Of a DNA stretch of 64,000 nt, positions 25,657 through 34,463 are shown piece by piece (the stretch's first letter is position 1; each line of letters begins with the position of its first letter). This DNA comes from an uncultured Acidilobus sp. JCHS. Its GTDB lineage: Archaea; Thermoproteota; Thermoprotei_A; Sulfolobales; Acidilobaceae. Under the pieces are notes generated by a model. It searched no databases and had not been told where the DNA came from. It was given only the letters and a program-made list of their open reading frames with translations. The translations under genes were made by a program, and so were the position numbers. Location: assembly GCA_000495735.1 (NCBI GenBank), contig AYMD01000002.1, forward strand, positions 209,793-273,792, in the 5' to 3' direction.

Positions 25657-26668
25657 GGGCCAGCTTGGTCGCTATGTCCCTGATCTTCGACCTGACCTCA
25701 GGTCCAAGGGGCCTCCCAGCTATCGCCTGGGTTAGGGAGCAGAACGAGCACACCTCCCTGCTAGTCGGCATTCCGCAGTACTTACAGCGACCCATGGGCC
25801 TCTCTGACCTAGGGTAGCCCCCCAGGCTCTCGGCCATCTTCCTGGCGCTCGATATAAGCAGGCTTGGGCTCTTCCTCTCGATGGTCTCTAACATCCGCTT
25901 TATGACGTCCTCCATGCTGTCACGTGGCTTGAAGGGGCACACAGCTGAGGTGTAAGGGACCCCGCCTATGATTGCGTAGGCCCTCGTCTCGTCCTCATAT
26001 ACGTCGAAGAGGGGCCTTATCCTTCTGACCGCTGACTCCTCGCCCTCAACTGCGGGCCCGAGCTTTGGTATCTGCTCAAGGTTCTGGCCGAGGAAGTTCT
26101 TGACAGCATAGGCCATGATGTCATTCATGTGGTGGCCCGTGGCGACTTCCGAAGCTCCCAGCTCCACGGCCAGCGCGTTAAGTACGTACCTCTTGACGAG
26201 CCCGCAGACGCTGCACGCAGGCCTCCTGACAGCCTTCAGCAAATCTGGCAGGTAGAACCCGGTGAGCTCCTTGAGGTCAAGCTCAAGGCACTTAACGCCC
26301 TGGTACCTCTTGCATGCCTCCCTGAAGGCGCTGAGGGACTGTTGGGAGAAGTCCCCTATGCCCAAGTTTATGTGAACAGCTATCAATTCTATCCCCAGCC
26401 TCGTTGAGAGGCCGCTGAGGACATCCATGAGGGTCATGCTGTCCTTTCCGCCTGAGACGGCCACTATGACCTTGTCCCCCCTCCTGATCATGTCATACCT
26501 CGTCAGCCCCCTTGCCACCTTCTCCCTCAGGTACTCAAGGAAGTGCTCATCGCAGAGCCAGGCCCTCGCGTAAAGCAACCTGACCCTGGCTGGCCGCCCG
26601 CACTTAATGCACCTGCCCTTGGGCTCGGAGTAGACCTTGACCGCTGCCCCGTCTAGCAGCACAGCCAT
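25646..26668 (-). CDS. tRNA 2-thiolation enzyme (TtuA/Ncs6/TtcA family)
   Basis: 340 residues. N-terminal zinc finger (CIKCG ... CDEH), PP-loop ATPase motif AVSGGKDSMTL, cluster-binding CSVCG and a distal cysteine in AVCPFKPRDS, and a C-terminal zinc ribbon (CKYCG ... CSFC). TGHHMNDIM is the conserved adenylation helix. This architecture is TtuA-like, making 2-thiouridine in tRNA, which stabilises tRNA at high temperature. ATG start. Confidence 0.87.
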   Translation of the reverse strand: MAVLLDGAAVKVYSEPKGRCIKCGRPARVRLLYARAWLCDEHFLEYLREKVARGLTRYDMIRRGDKVIVAVSGGKDSMTLMDVLSGLSTRLGIELIAVHINLGIGDFSQQSLSAFREACKRYQGVKCLELDLKELTGFYLPDLLKAVRRPACSVCGLVKRYVLNALAVELGASEVATGHHMNDIMAYAVKNFLGQNLEQIPKLGPAVEGEESAVRRIRPLFDVYEDETRAYAIIGGVPYTSAVCPFKPRDSMEDVIKRMLETIERKSPSLLISSARKMAESLGGYPRSERPMGRCKYCGMPTSREVCSFCSLTQAIAGRPLGPEVRSKIRDIATKLALMR

Positions 26669-26707
26669 GACTGTCCTTCACAGCGACCTGGACGCTTAAA
26701 AAAGGCT

Positions 26708-27214
26708 CTACGGAGCCTCTGAGGGCCCGGCCGCAGTCTCCTGCGCCCCCAGGGACCTCGAGAAGGACCTTATCCTATACCAGGCCGCTAGGAGAAGAAC
26801 GCCCCCCAGCAGGCCGAAGAACAGCGTGTAGAAGGACCCTGCTATGGCCGTCAACATGTAGAGAACGCCCGTGAAGAGGGCGCCCATGGCGGCCCTGGCG
26901 TAGTTAGCTGACGCGGCGGGCCTGTAGACGAAGGCCCAGGCCACGACCCCTAGGGCAGCCAGGAAGGCGCTCACGGCTATCAGGGAGTAGGCCGTCTGCC
27001 TCATAAAGCTCTGGACCTGCGACAGCGTGTAGTTCAGGCCCTGCTGCTGGGCCTCCCTGTACAGGGTCTGGGTCAGGTTCGATGAAGCGTTGGATGCGGC
27101 CTTCAGGACGGGGTAAGCGTAGACCACCCCTAGGACGCCTCCAGCGATGCCGAGGAACATGGCGGTCACTATCAGGAGGCCGGCGGGCACAGGCCTGCGC
27201 TGGTCCTTCTGCAA
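26708..27214 (-). CDS. Four-helix membrane protein of unknown function
   Basis: 168 residues with hydrophobic segments near residues 11-33, 75-95, 105-122 and 124-142. The region between the first two holds a Gln-rich stretch with two N-glycosylation sequons (NASS, NLT), probably external. Ends in a hydrophilic Ala/Pro tail. No family recognised. Upstream of tRNA-Arg on the other strand. Confidence 0.6.
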   Translation of the reverse strand: MQKDQRRPVPAGLLIVTAMFLGIAGGVLGVVYAYPVLKAASNASSNLTQTLYREAQQQGLNYTLSQVQSFMRQTAYSLIAVSAFLAALGVVAWAFVYRPAASANYARAAMGALFTGVLYMLTAIAGSFYTLFFGLLGGVLLLAAWYRIRSFSRSLGAQETAAGPSEAP

Positions 27215-27311
27215 ATCTTACCTCCTCAGCCGTTGGAGGGTAAGGGAGCCTTTAATATAGAGATGCTAAAGCCTGCGGTCGCTTAAAAACGCCCAGGCGC
27301 CTTCAACAAGG

Positions 27312-27390
27312 GGGCCCGTAGCCCAGCCAGGATCAGGGCGCCAGCCTGCGGAGCTGGAGGTCCCGGGTTCAAGTCCCGGCGGGCCCGCCA
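27312..27390 (+). tRNA. tRNA-Arg (GCG)
   Basis: Acceptor GGGCCCG/CGGGCCC, D stem GCCC/GGGC, anticodon stem CCAGC/GCTGG with loop CTGCGGA (anticodon GCG, reading CGC), T arm CCCGG-TTCAAGT-CCCGG shifted by one G, discriminator G and an encoded CCA (27388-27390). No intron. Repeat R3 begins about 70 bases downstream. Confidence 0.92.
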
Positions 27391-27458
27391 GCTCTGCTGA
27401 CCTTGTTATTGGCTTAGCGGAGCAACTACAACAGAAGAAGTGCAGAAGTAGCCTTCCA

Positions 27459-27658
27459 TAGCTGTTTTCGGTTTTCATATAATTTTGTAGGGTGTCATTC
27501 AACTAACGTCTACATGAGGTATGCAAGGAAGCGCTTAAGAAGTGGGGCCCTAGGGCGGCCCTGAACGCCCCCAAGCCCGATGAAATCCCGAACGGGATGC
27601 GGGGGAACGATAGGACGATGACCGTAAGCTGCATGAACCCATAATGGGACCTAACCCC
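27459..27658 (+). repeat. Repeat copy R3: diverged TnpB-tail relic
   Basis: Related to R1 and R2 but in the opposite orientation. It shares AGCTGTTT, a TATA-like CATATAAT, then RYARKRLRSGAL in one frame and, after a one-base deletion near 27555, ALNAPKPDEIPNGMRGN in the next frame. These align with RYVKEHSRCGAPG and ALNAPKPNEGPSGVRGN of R2. GATGACCGTAAG is also conserved. No hairpin end motif follows. The gene-free stretch 27391-27777 holds nothing else I can identify. Confidence 0.55.
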
Positions 27659-27777
27659 TCAGACGAGAGCCTTTCTTCATCAAGTCAGGCGGTTTGCTAC
27701 CAATCACCGGGGCCGTTAAGAGAGCTAATAGCGAACTCGTTTTAAACCTCATCGCCTACAGACCTGTGAGAAGGGCC

Positions 27778-28893
27778 TTGAAGGGCGGCTTCGTTGGCAA
27801 GGAATATCTTCTGAGCCTGCTCAGGTCGCTCTCGGAGTCCTTTGGGCCCTCAGGGTTCGAGGACGCCGTGAGGGAGATAGTCGTCAAGGAGGTCGAAAGC
27901 GTAGCTGACTCCGTCTGGGTCGACTCCATGGGGAACCTGTTCGCGCTCAAGAGAGGAAGGAAGGGCGGCGCCAGCCTAATGCTCACGGCCCACATGGATG
28001 AGATAGGTTTCATAGTGACGCATGTTGATAACAGGGGCTTCCTCAGGGTCGCACCAATTGGGGGGCAGAGCCCGAGGGTCATACAGGGCCAGAGGGTACT
28101 GGTCAGGGCCAGGGACGGCTCCCTGGTAAAGGGCGTCATAGGGAGCAAGCCGCCTCATGTCATGAGGCCTGACGAGGCTAAGCAGTGCCCTGAGGTCAGG
28201 GACGTCTACGTAGACGTGGGCGCCGCCAGCGCCCAGGAGGTCGAGAGGATGGGGATAACTGTCGGCAGCCCGGTGGCCTTTGAGAGGGGGCTTGAGAGGC
28301 TGAACGAGGACACTGTTGTCGGCAAGGCCTTTGACGACAGGGCGGGCCTGGCGGCGGTGATAGGGGCCTTCAAGGCGGTTGAGGACCAGGCCGTGGACGT
28401 CTACCTTGTCGCAACTGTGCAGGAGGAGGTAGGCCTGAGGGGGGCCCAGGTGGCTGCCTATAAGATCTCGCCCAGCGCAGCGATAGGCGTTGACACTACG
28501 ATAGCGGCTGACGTCCCAGGGAACGAGGAGAGGGACTGGGTGACGAGGTTAGGCGCAGGGCCAGCCATAAAGGTCGCCGACAACCCAGCGTCATTCTATG
28601 GGCTCATGGCCAACAGGTCCCTGAGGGAGAGGCTTGAGGAGGTGGCTAGGTCGCACGGGATACCGTACCAGCTTGAGGTCCTACAGGGAGGCACCACTGA
28701 CGCCTCTGCCATAGCCCTCACTAAGGAGGGCATACCGGCTGCCGTGGTCTCGGTCCCGACGAGGTACGTCCACTCACCCTCGGAGGTGCTGAGGCTATCG
28801 GACCTTGAGGGCGTCACGAAGCTCCTAGCGTTGTTCACAGAGGAGGTAAGCCCTGACTGGCTGGCAGGCCTCTCAACGTCAAGGGTTAAGTGA
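27778..28893 (+). CDS. M42-family metallo-aminopeptidase
   Basis: About 371 residues. Co-catalytic metal ligands are in order: His in LTAHMDEIGF, Asp in GKAFDDRAGL, Glu pair in TVQEEVGLRG, Asp in GVDTTIAAD, and His in TRYVHSPSEV. SFGPSGFED is the usual N-terminal hallmark. Forms large tetrahedral dodecamers that trim peptides downstream of the proteasome. I prefer TTG 27778, because a TATA-like TTTTAAAC at 27740-27747 lies between it and the frame start at 27694, and homology begins only after it. Confidence 0.9.
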   Translation: MKGGFVGKEYLLSLLRSLSESFGPSGFEDAVREIVVKEVESVADSVWVDSMGNLFALKRGRKGGASLMLTAHMDEIGFIVTHVDNRGFLRVAPIGGQSPRVIQGQRVLVRARDGSLVKGVIGSKPPHVMRPDEAKQCPEVRDVYVDVGAASAQEVERMGITVGSPVAFERGLERLNEDTVVGKAFDDRAGLAAVIGAFKAVEDQAVDVYLVATVQEEVGLRGAQVAAYKISPSAAIGVDTTIAADVPGNEERDWVTRLGAGPAIKVADNPASFYGLMANRSLRERLEEVARSHGIPYQLEVLQGGTTDASAIALTKEGIPAAVVSVPTRYVHSPSEVLRLSDLEGVTKLLALFTEEVSPDWLAGLSTSRVK

Positions 28894-28898
28894 GGAGG

Positions 28899-28973
28899 GG
28901 CCCGGGGCGGGATTTGAACCCGCGACCTCCGGGTCCACAGCCCGGCGCTCTAGCCAGCTGAGCTACCCGGGCC
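28899..28973 (-). tRNA. tRNA-His (GTG)
   Basis: Minus-strand cloverleaf. The extra G-1 expected of tRNA-His is followed by acceptor GCCCGGG/CCCGGGC and discriminator C73. D arm GCTC/GAGC, anticodon stem CCGGG/CCCGG with loop CTGTGGA (anticodon GTG), T arm GCGGG-TTCAAAT-CCCGC. CCA is not encoded. It lies 5 bases after the M42 peptidase stop, tail to tail. Confidence 0.95.
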
Positions 28974-29123
28974 ATGGGGCCCCTTACGGCTTCTAGGTCA
29001 CAGGCGCTGGCAGCGCCTCCCTCCGGGCCCAGACTCTTAGGCCTTCTCGGGCTTTATTTAATTGAAGGCCGCTTAAAGCTTACGCTCAAAAGGCCCCTCA
29101 GGCAATAGGAGGTGGTGTAGAGG

Positions 29124-30572
29124 GTGCCAGAGGTACCCCTCAAGAGGGTTGACAGGAACACGTGGACCATAGAGAAGGGCTTCAAGGGCTGCATGAGGGT
29201 CCCTGCGATAATATACGCCGACGACCTCCTCATCGAGAAGATGAGGCAGGACCTGACCCTGGTCCAGGCGGCCAACGTGGCCTGCCTCCAGGGCATACAG
29301 AGGTACAGCCTGGTCATGCCCGACGGCCACCAGGGCTACGGCTTCCCAATAGGAGGGGTTGCCGCGATGGCTATCGACGAAGGGGGAGTCATAAGCCCTG
29401 GGGGAGTAGGGTATGACATAAACTGCGGCGTGAGGCTTCTGAGGACTGACCTGACGCTCCAGGACGTGAAGCCCAAGATAAAGGAGCTGATAGACGCCAT
29501 CTATGAGAACGTGCCTAGCGGCCTTGGGAGCACCGGCAAGGTGAGGCTCTCCGTAAGGGAGCTGGACAACGTCCTCAACGAGGGGGTCAGGTGGGCCGTT
29601 GAGAAGGGCTACGGGTGGGACGAGGACATAGAGAGGATAGAGGAGAACGGCTCGTGGAAGCTCGCTGACGCAAGCAAGGTGAGCGAGACCGCCAAGAGGC
29701 GTGGGGCCCCCGAGCTGGGCACCTTGGGGAGCGGCAACCACTTCCTCGAGGTACAGGTCGTTGACAAGGTCTACGACGAGAGGCTGGCCAAGGCCTTCGG
29801 CCTCTTCGAGGGCCAGGTAACGGTCATGATACACACAGGCAGCAGAGGGCTCGGCCACCAGGTGGCCAGCGACTACCTGCAGATAATGGAGAGGGCCATG
29901 AGGAAGTACGGCACCGTACCACCTGACAGGGAGCTCGCGAGCATACCATATAACGCGCCAGAGGCCCAGGACTACGCCAAGGCCATGGCGGCCGCTGCCA
30001 ACTATGCCTGGACCAACAGGCAGCTGATAACCCACTGGGTCAGGGAGAGCTTTGAGAGCGTCTTTAGGACGGACGCCGAGAGGCTAGGCCTTCACCTGGT
30101 ATATGACGTTGCGCACAACATCGCCAAGATAGAGGAGTACGACATAGACGGCAAGAGGAAGAAGGTTGTTGTGCACAGGAAGGGGGCCACAAGGGCCTTC
30201 CCGCCCGGCAGCCCTGAAATACCTGCCATATACAGGCTCTACGGCCAGCCCGTCCTTATACCCGGCAGCATGGGCACCGCGAGCTACGTCCTGGCAGGTG
30301 TTGAGACCGGCGTGAAGGCCTGGTACACCGCGCCTCATGGAGCTGGCAGGTGGATGAGCAGGTCAGGGGCCAAGAGGGAGAAGAGCTATAAGGAGGTCGT
30401 TCACGACCTAGAGGTCAAGGGTATATACATCAGGGCCAGCAACGTGGCCACGGTCGTTGAGGAGGCCCCCGAGGCCTATAAGGACGTTGACAGGGTCGCC
30501 CAGGTCGCCCATGAGGTGGGCATTGCGAGGCTGGTCGCCAGGATGAGGCCAATAGGCGTCACGAAGGGCTAA
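29124..30572 (+). CDS. rtcB: RNA-splicing ligase RtcB
   Basis: 482 residues, GTG start with an AGGAGGTGGTG leader. Joins tRNA exon halves by GTP-dependent 3'-phosphate ligation. Motifs: LVMPDGHQGYGFPIGGVAA, PGGVGYDINCGVRLLRT (Cys metal ligand), GTLGSGNHFLEVQ (metal His), VMIHTGSRGLGHQ, YDVAHNIAKIE, VHRKGATRAFPP, and the guanylylated-His region APHGAGRWMSR. Full length, with no intein at the usual insertion points. Confidence 0.97.
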   Translation: MPEVPLKRVDRNTWTIEKGFKGCMRVPAIIYADDLLIEKMRQDLTLVQAANVACLQGIQRYSLVMPDGHQGYGFPIGGVAAMAIDEGGVISPGGVGYDINCGVRLLRTDLTLQDVKPKIKELIDAIYENVPSGLGSTGKVRLSVRELDNVLNEGVRWAVEKGYGWDEDIERIEENGSWKLADASKVSETAKRRGAPELGTLGSGNHFLEVQVVDKVYDERLAKAFGLFEGQVTVMIHTGSRGLGHQVASDYLQIMERAMRKYGTVPPDRELASIPYNAPEAQDYAKAMAAAANYAWTNRQLITHWVRESFESVFRTDAERLGLHLVYDVAHNIAKIEEYDIDGKRKKVVVHRKGATRAFPPGSPEIPAIYRLYGQPVLIPGSMGTASYVLAGVETGVKAWYTAPHGAGRWMSRSGAKREKSYKEVVHDLEVKGIYIRASNVATVVEEAPEAYKDVDRVAQVAHEVGIARLVARMRPIGVTKG

Positions 30573-30638
30573 GGCCCCTTAACCTTTAAAACGTCCCTCT
30601 GCGCTCTTGCTCTGGCAACTTAACAGAGGTGCTAAGGA

Positions 30639-31676
30639 GTGGGCCATCGTAAGAAGTCAGCGCCGAGAAGAGGAAGCCTAGGGTTCATGCCAAGGAAGAG
30701 AGCCGAGGAGCTAGTGCCCAGGGTGAAGTCATGGCCTCAGGTCAACGTCCAGAAGCCCACGCTGCTGGCCTTCCTAGGCTACAAGGTCGGCATGACCCAC
30801 GTCTTCATAGTTGATAACAGGCAGGGCTCACCGACGTTCGGTAAGGAGGTCTTCAGGCCGATCACAGTCATCGAGACGCCACCCATGTACGTGCTGGCCG
30901 TCAGGGGTTACGCCTATGATGAGAACAGAGGGCTCTACGCTGTCAGCGAGGCCTGGGCTAAACCACCCCTTGAGCTTGAGCTCAACAGGAGGATCAGCAC
31001 GCTCGGCTCTTTCGACACTGAGGCCACACTGAAGTCGTTGGAGTCCAAGCTCTCGGACCTGGTCGAGGTCAGGGTTCTCCTGGCATCGCAACCGAAGCTG
31101 ACGGGGGGCCTCAGCAAGAAGGTCCCTGACCTCATTGAGGTGAAGGTAGCAGCGCCTAATGACAGCGTTAAGGAGGCCTTCAGCTACGCTACGTCAATAC
31201 TGGGTAAAACGGTCTCGGTCCGTGACGTGTTCCAGCCCGGCATGGTAGTTGATGTGCTCGCGGTGACCAAGGGCAAGGGCTTCCAGGGCGAGGTCAAGAG
31301 GTTCGGCGTCAAGGTCCTCCCAAGGTGGCATAAGCACAGGAAGGGCGCCAGGGGCGTTGGAGCTAGGAGCCATGGCAGAGGGACCTGGTGGGAGATACCT
31401 CAGCCTGGACAGCTCGGGTTCCACAGGAGGACAGAGTACAACAAGAGGGTCCTTGAGATAACTGACAACGCCCTGGCCTTCACGCCAGCCGGCGGGTTCC
31501 TGCATTACGGCGTGCCGGCAAGCACAGTAGTTGTCCTGGAGGGCTCAGTCCCCGGCGTCGTGAAGAGGCCCATAGTTCTCAGGTACCCGATAAGGCCGCC
31601 TGAGTGGTACCTGAAGATGGGCGTGACTAAGCCAACGATAACCTTTGTGAGCCTCCAGAGCAAGCAGGGGGTGTAA
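30639..31676 (+). CDS. rpl3: Ribosomal protein L3
   Basis: 345 residues, GTG start. Begins GHRKKSAPRRGSLGFMPRKRA as in archaeal/eukaryotic L3, and contains FLGYKVGMTHV and KGFQGEVKRFGVKVLPRWHKH followed by a Gly-Arg rRNA-binding region with PQPGQLGFHRRTEYNKRVL. First gene of an L3-L4-L23 operon. Confidence 0.97.
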   Translation: MGHRKKSAPRRGSLGFMPRKRAEELVPRVKSWPQVNVQKPTLLAFLGYKVGMTHVFIVDNRQGSPTFGKEVFRPITVIETPPMYVLAVRGYAYDENRGLYAVSEAWAKPPLELELNRRISTLGSFDTEATLKSLESKLSDLVEVRVLLASQPKLTGGLSKKVPDLIEVKVAAPNDSVKEAFSYATSILGKTVSVRDVFQPGMVVDVLAVTKGKGFQGEVKRFGVKVLPRWHKHRKGARGVGARSHGRGTWWEIPQPGQLGFHRRTEYNKRVLEITDNALAFTPAGGFLHYGVPASTVVVLEGSVPGVVKRPIVLRYPIRPPEWYLKMGVTKPTITFVSLQSKQGV

Positions 31677-31679
31677 ACA

Positions 31680-32510
31680 GTGGTCAGGCAGGTAGGGCTT
31701 GGCTTCCTGCTTTACCTGAACCCGCCTATTGAGGTCCCTGTTTACAGCGCGACCGGCGAGGTTCAGGGGAACGTCAGGTTACCTGACGTGTACAGGGTCC
31801 CGGTCAGGAAGGACCTTATACACAGGGTCTTCATGAGTGAGTTCACCGCCGCCGTCCAGCCCAAGGGCAGGGACCCCATGGCCGGCATGAGGACCACCGC
31901 TGTGAGCCTCGGCATACACCACGGCCTGGCCAGGGTGCCCAGGGTCAAGGGCTCTACGAGGGCCAGGCTTGCCCCCTTCGTGAGGGGCGGAAGGCTCGCC
32001 CATCCGCCCAGGGTTGACGAGAACATTAAGGAGGAGGTCAATAAGCTCGAGAGGCTCATGGGCACTATGAGCGCGCTGGCCGCTACTGCCTACGTCGACT
32101 TAGTCAGGGCCAGGGGTCACGTCTTTGAGGCCAGCGCCGTCCCAATAGTGATCGACTCGGCAGTCCTTCAGTCAGTCAAGAGGACCCGTGAGGCCCGTGA
32201 GCTCCTTAAGAAGCTGGGGGTTTACTCTGACGTAGAGAGGGCCGCCGAAGGCACAAAGGTAAGGGCTGGCAAGGGCAAGATGAGGGGGAGGAGGTACGTT
32301 GAGCCCAAGAGCGTCCTCTTCGTGCTCGAGGACCACGCGTCGCCCTTCGCAATAGCAGTTAAGGGCCTTCCAGGCGTCGACGTAGTAGAGCCCCAGCTCG
32401 TGAGCGTCCTTGAGCTGGCCCCCGGAGGCGTACCTGGCAGGCTAACTGTGGTCACGACGAAGAGCCTTGATCTGCTGGCTTCAAGGTTCAGGCTGGGTGA
32501 GGTGGCATGA
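31680..32510 (+). CDS. rpl4: Ribosomal protein L4 (L4e)
   Basis: 276 residues, GTG start 3 bases after L3. Contains [18 protein letters not shown], the extended loop region [36 protein letters not shown] and a Rossmann-like C-terminal half. Overlaps L23 by 4 bases (ATGA). Confidence 0.96.
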   Translation: MVRQVGLGFLLYLNPPIEVPVYSATGEVQGNVRLPDVYRVPVRKDLIHRVFMSEFTAAVQPKGRDPMAGMRTTAVSLGIHHGLARVPRVKGSTRARLAPFVRGGRLAHPPRVDENIKEEVNKLERLMGTMSALAATAYVDLVRARGHVFEASAVPIVIDSAVLQSVKRTREARELLKKLGVYSDVERAAEGTKVRAGKGKMRGRRYVEPKSVLFVLEDHASPFAIAVKGLPGVDVVEPQLVSVLELAPGGVPGRLTVVTTKSLDLLASRFRLGEVA

Positions 32511-32770
32511 GCGAGGAGAGGGAGGTAATTATCAGGCCCCTGATGAGCGAGAAGGCCCTCAGGCTCCTCGAGGAGCTGAACACTCTCACGTTCATAGTGA
32601 GAAGGGACGCCAACAAGCACGACATAAAGAGGGCCGTTGAGAGGCTCTACGGAGTCAAGGTGGAAAAGGTCAACACCCTTATAACGCCCAAGGGCGAGAA
32701 GAAGGCCTATGTTAAGCTCTCAAAGGAGTACAAGGCCTCTGACGTGGCCGCTAAGCTAGGACTCCTCTGA
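32507..32770 (+). CDS. rpl23: Ribosomal protein L23
   Basis: 87 residues: [40 protein letters not shown] and [14 protein letters not shown], the standard L23 core lining the exit tunnel. ATG overlaps the L4 stop. The operon stops here: the next gene (Mrp ATPase) is convergent and overlaps by 15 bases. The usual L2-S19-L22-S3 continuation is absent. Confidence 0.96.
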   Translation: MSEEREVIIRPLMSEKALRLLEELNTLTFIVRRDANKHDIKRAVERLYGVKVEKVNTLITPKGEKKAYVKLSKEYKASDVAAKLGLL

Positions 32771-33733
32771 GCCGTTAGCACCCTTATTCGACTTACCTCC
32801 CTTGGACTCTACTACTTCAACGAACCTCCTCGCCATCTCGAGGAAGACCTTGGCGGCCTCGCTGTCAGGGTACTCAAGGAAGAACGGGACCCCTGCGTCA
32901 GTGGCCTCCCTGATCCTTGGGTCTATCGGGATCTGGCCGAGGAGCGGCACGTTGAACTCCTTGGCTATCTCCTCCGCGGCGCCCTTGCCAAATATGTACT
33001 GGACGGACCCGTCGGGGCACCTGAAGTAGCTCATGTTTTCAACAATGCCAAGCAGCGGCACGTTGAGCTTCTGGGCAAAGGCCGCCGCCTTCTTGACGAC
33101 TACCTTTGACACATCACTCGGTATCGTGACCAGGAGGAACCCGGTGAGGCCAGGTATCGTCTGGGCTATCGTCAGCTGCTCGTCGCCTGTGCCGGGCGGG
33201 AGATCTATGAGGAGGTACTCGGCGCCCTCCCAGTCCGTGTAGGCCAGAAGCTGCCTTATAGCTGTCGTCTTCAGTGACCCTCTCCATATGACGGGGGCCT
33301 CCTCTGACGGAAGCATGAGGCCCACCGACACAAGCCTGACCCCGTAGACGTTGACCGCCGGCACTATGCTGCCGTCGTCGCGGGCCAGCAGCCCCTTGAC
33401 CTGGCTGAGGCCCAGCATGAGCGGCATGCTGGGGCCGTGGAAGTCAGCGTCGAAGACCCCAACCACTTTACCCATCATGGCGAGGGCCATGGCTAGGCTG
33501 GCGGTGACGAAGGACTTCCCAACGCCGCCCTTGGCGCTCAGCACCGCGACCTTGTAGGGTATCTGCCTCATCCTCTCAACGACAAGCCTCTGCTCCTCCT
33601 GCACCTTCTTCATTCGCTCCGCTATCTCCCTGTAGCTCTGCCCTCCTCCAGGGGCCGCCCCTGGGTTTGACCTCTGCGGAAGCGCCATCCTGGAGGGCTT
33701 CCTCTCCTGACCTCCCTCGTTCGTCTCAGACAT
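32756..33733 (-). CDS. Mrp/Nbp35-family P-loop ATPase
   Basis: About 325 residues. A deviant Walker [18 protein letters not shown], with [10 protein letters not shown] and [17 protein letters not shown], identifies an Mrp/Nbp35 iron-sulfur cluster carrier. The usual C-terminal CxxC is reduced to one Cys ([17 protein letters not shown]), so cluster bridging may differ. A hydrophilic N-terminal extension of about 40 residues precedes the ATPase. ATG 33733 is chosen over the ATG 15 bases upstream; both are possible. Confidence 0.9.
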   Translation of the reverse strand: MSETNEGGQERKPSRMALPQRSNPGAAPGGGQSYREIAERMKKVQEEQRLVVERMRQIPYKVAVLSAKGGVGKSFVTASLAMALAMMGKVVGVFDADFHGPSMPLMLGLSQVKGLLARDDGSIVPAVNVYGVRLVSVGLMLPSEEAPVIWRGSLKTTAIRQLLAYTDWEGAEYLLIDLPPGTGDEQLTIAQTIPGLTGFLLVTIPSDVSKVVVKKAAAFAQKLNVPLLGIVENMSYFRCPDGSVQYIFGKGAAEEIAKEFNVPLLGQIPIDPRIREATDAGVPFFLEYPDSEAAKVFLEMARRFVEVVESKGGKSNKGANGSEES

Positions 33734-33801
33734 CCCGCTCGCTGACAATACAAGTTCAAAAAGGGTATTTTAACCTAAGTTAAAAGGGGGCTAGTGAAAG
33801 G

Positions 33802-34389
33802 TCAGAGCTTGCCTATGTCGTCGGGTATCCTTATGTGGAGCACCTCGTGGCCCTCGCCCTTGTTGGCTGCCACTATGTCGAACTCGTTAGGCGAGGGCGG
33901 GTGCTCGTAGAGGTACTTCAGGTTCATGAAGGCGTTGAAGATATGTGCCACGTCCTTGCCAAGCCTATCGTTATGGACTGCTATGTACTCAACTATGCCG
34001 TCAGGGTTTATTATGACTGTGCCCCTCCTGGTCATGCCACTCTGCGGGTTAAGGAAGCCGTAGGCAGCGGAGATCTGCTTGCTTATGTCATCAACGAGGG
34101 GGAACTTGACGTTCTTAACCCTGGGGCTCGTTTCTACCCAGACCTTGTGCGAGTAGACGCTGTCGGTGCTTACCGCAAGGACCTCGGCGTTGTTGGCCTT
34201 AAACTTGTCATAGTATGCCTGGAAGGCCTCAAGGTCGGTGGCGCAGACGAAAGTGAAGTCGCCGGGGTGGAAGGTGAGGACGACCCACTTGCCCTTATAG
34301 TCGCTGAGCTTTATGGTCTTGACCTCGTTGGTGTCCGGGAAGTAAGCCCTAGCCGTGAAGTCAGGCGCGGGTGAACCTACCTCTATCAT
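33802..34389 (-). CDS. Peroxiredoxin, Prx6-like, single cysteine
   Basis: 195 residues. VVLTFHPGDFTFVCATDLEAF carries the peroxidatic Cys in the T-x-x-C context. No other cysteine occurs in the protein, so no resolving Cys and a 1-Cys mechanism. Contains FPLVDDISKQISAAYGFL and RRGTVIINPDG. Detoxifies peroxides with an external reductant. Monocistronic, with its own strong TATA-like box. Confidence 0.93.
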   Translation of the reverse strand: MIEVGSPAPDFTARAYFPDTNEVKTIKLSDYKGKWVVLTFHPGDFTFVCATDLEAFQAYYDKFKANNAEVLAVSTDSVYSHKVWVETSPRVKNVKFPLVDDISKQISAAYGFLNPQSGMTRRGTVIINPDGIVEYIAVHNDRLGKDVAHIFNAFMNLKYLYEHPPSPNEFDIVAANKGEGHEVLHIRIPDDIGKL

Positions 34390-34420
34390 GCTCTCGCCTC
34401 ATTCTTAGAGGGGCGGTACT

Positions 34421-34430
34421 TATTTAAAAG
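34421..34430 (-). promoter_or_regulatory. TATA box for the peroxiredoxin gene
   Basis: On the minus strand CTTTTAAATA (plus TATTTAAAAG) lies about 32-41 bases before the ATG, flanked by GAAAAG upstream. The best TATA match in this region. Confidence 0.55.
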
Positions 34431-34463
34431 CTTTTCTAACTAGAATAAGCACCTACAAGCTTA

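Noticed and set aside
29073-30035. 320-codon minus-strand frame over rtcB
   Set aside because: Antisense shadow with composition bias (Val/Leu/Pro/Gly-rich); rtcB is unambiguous on the plus strand.
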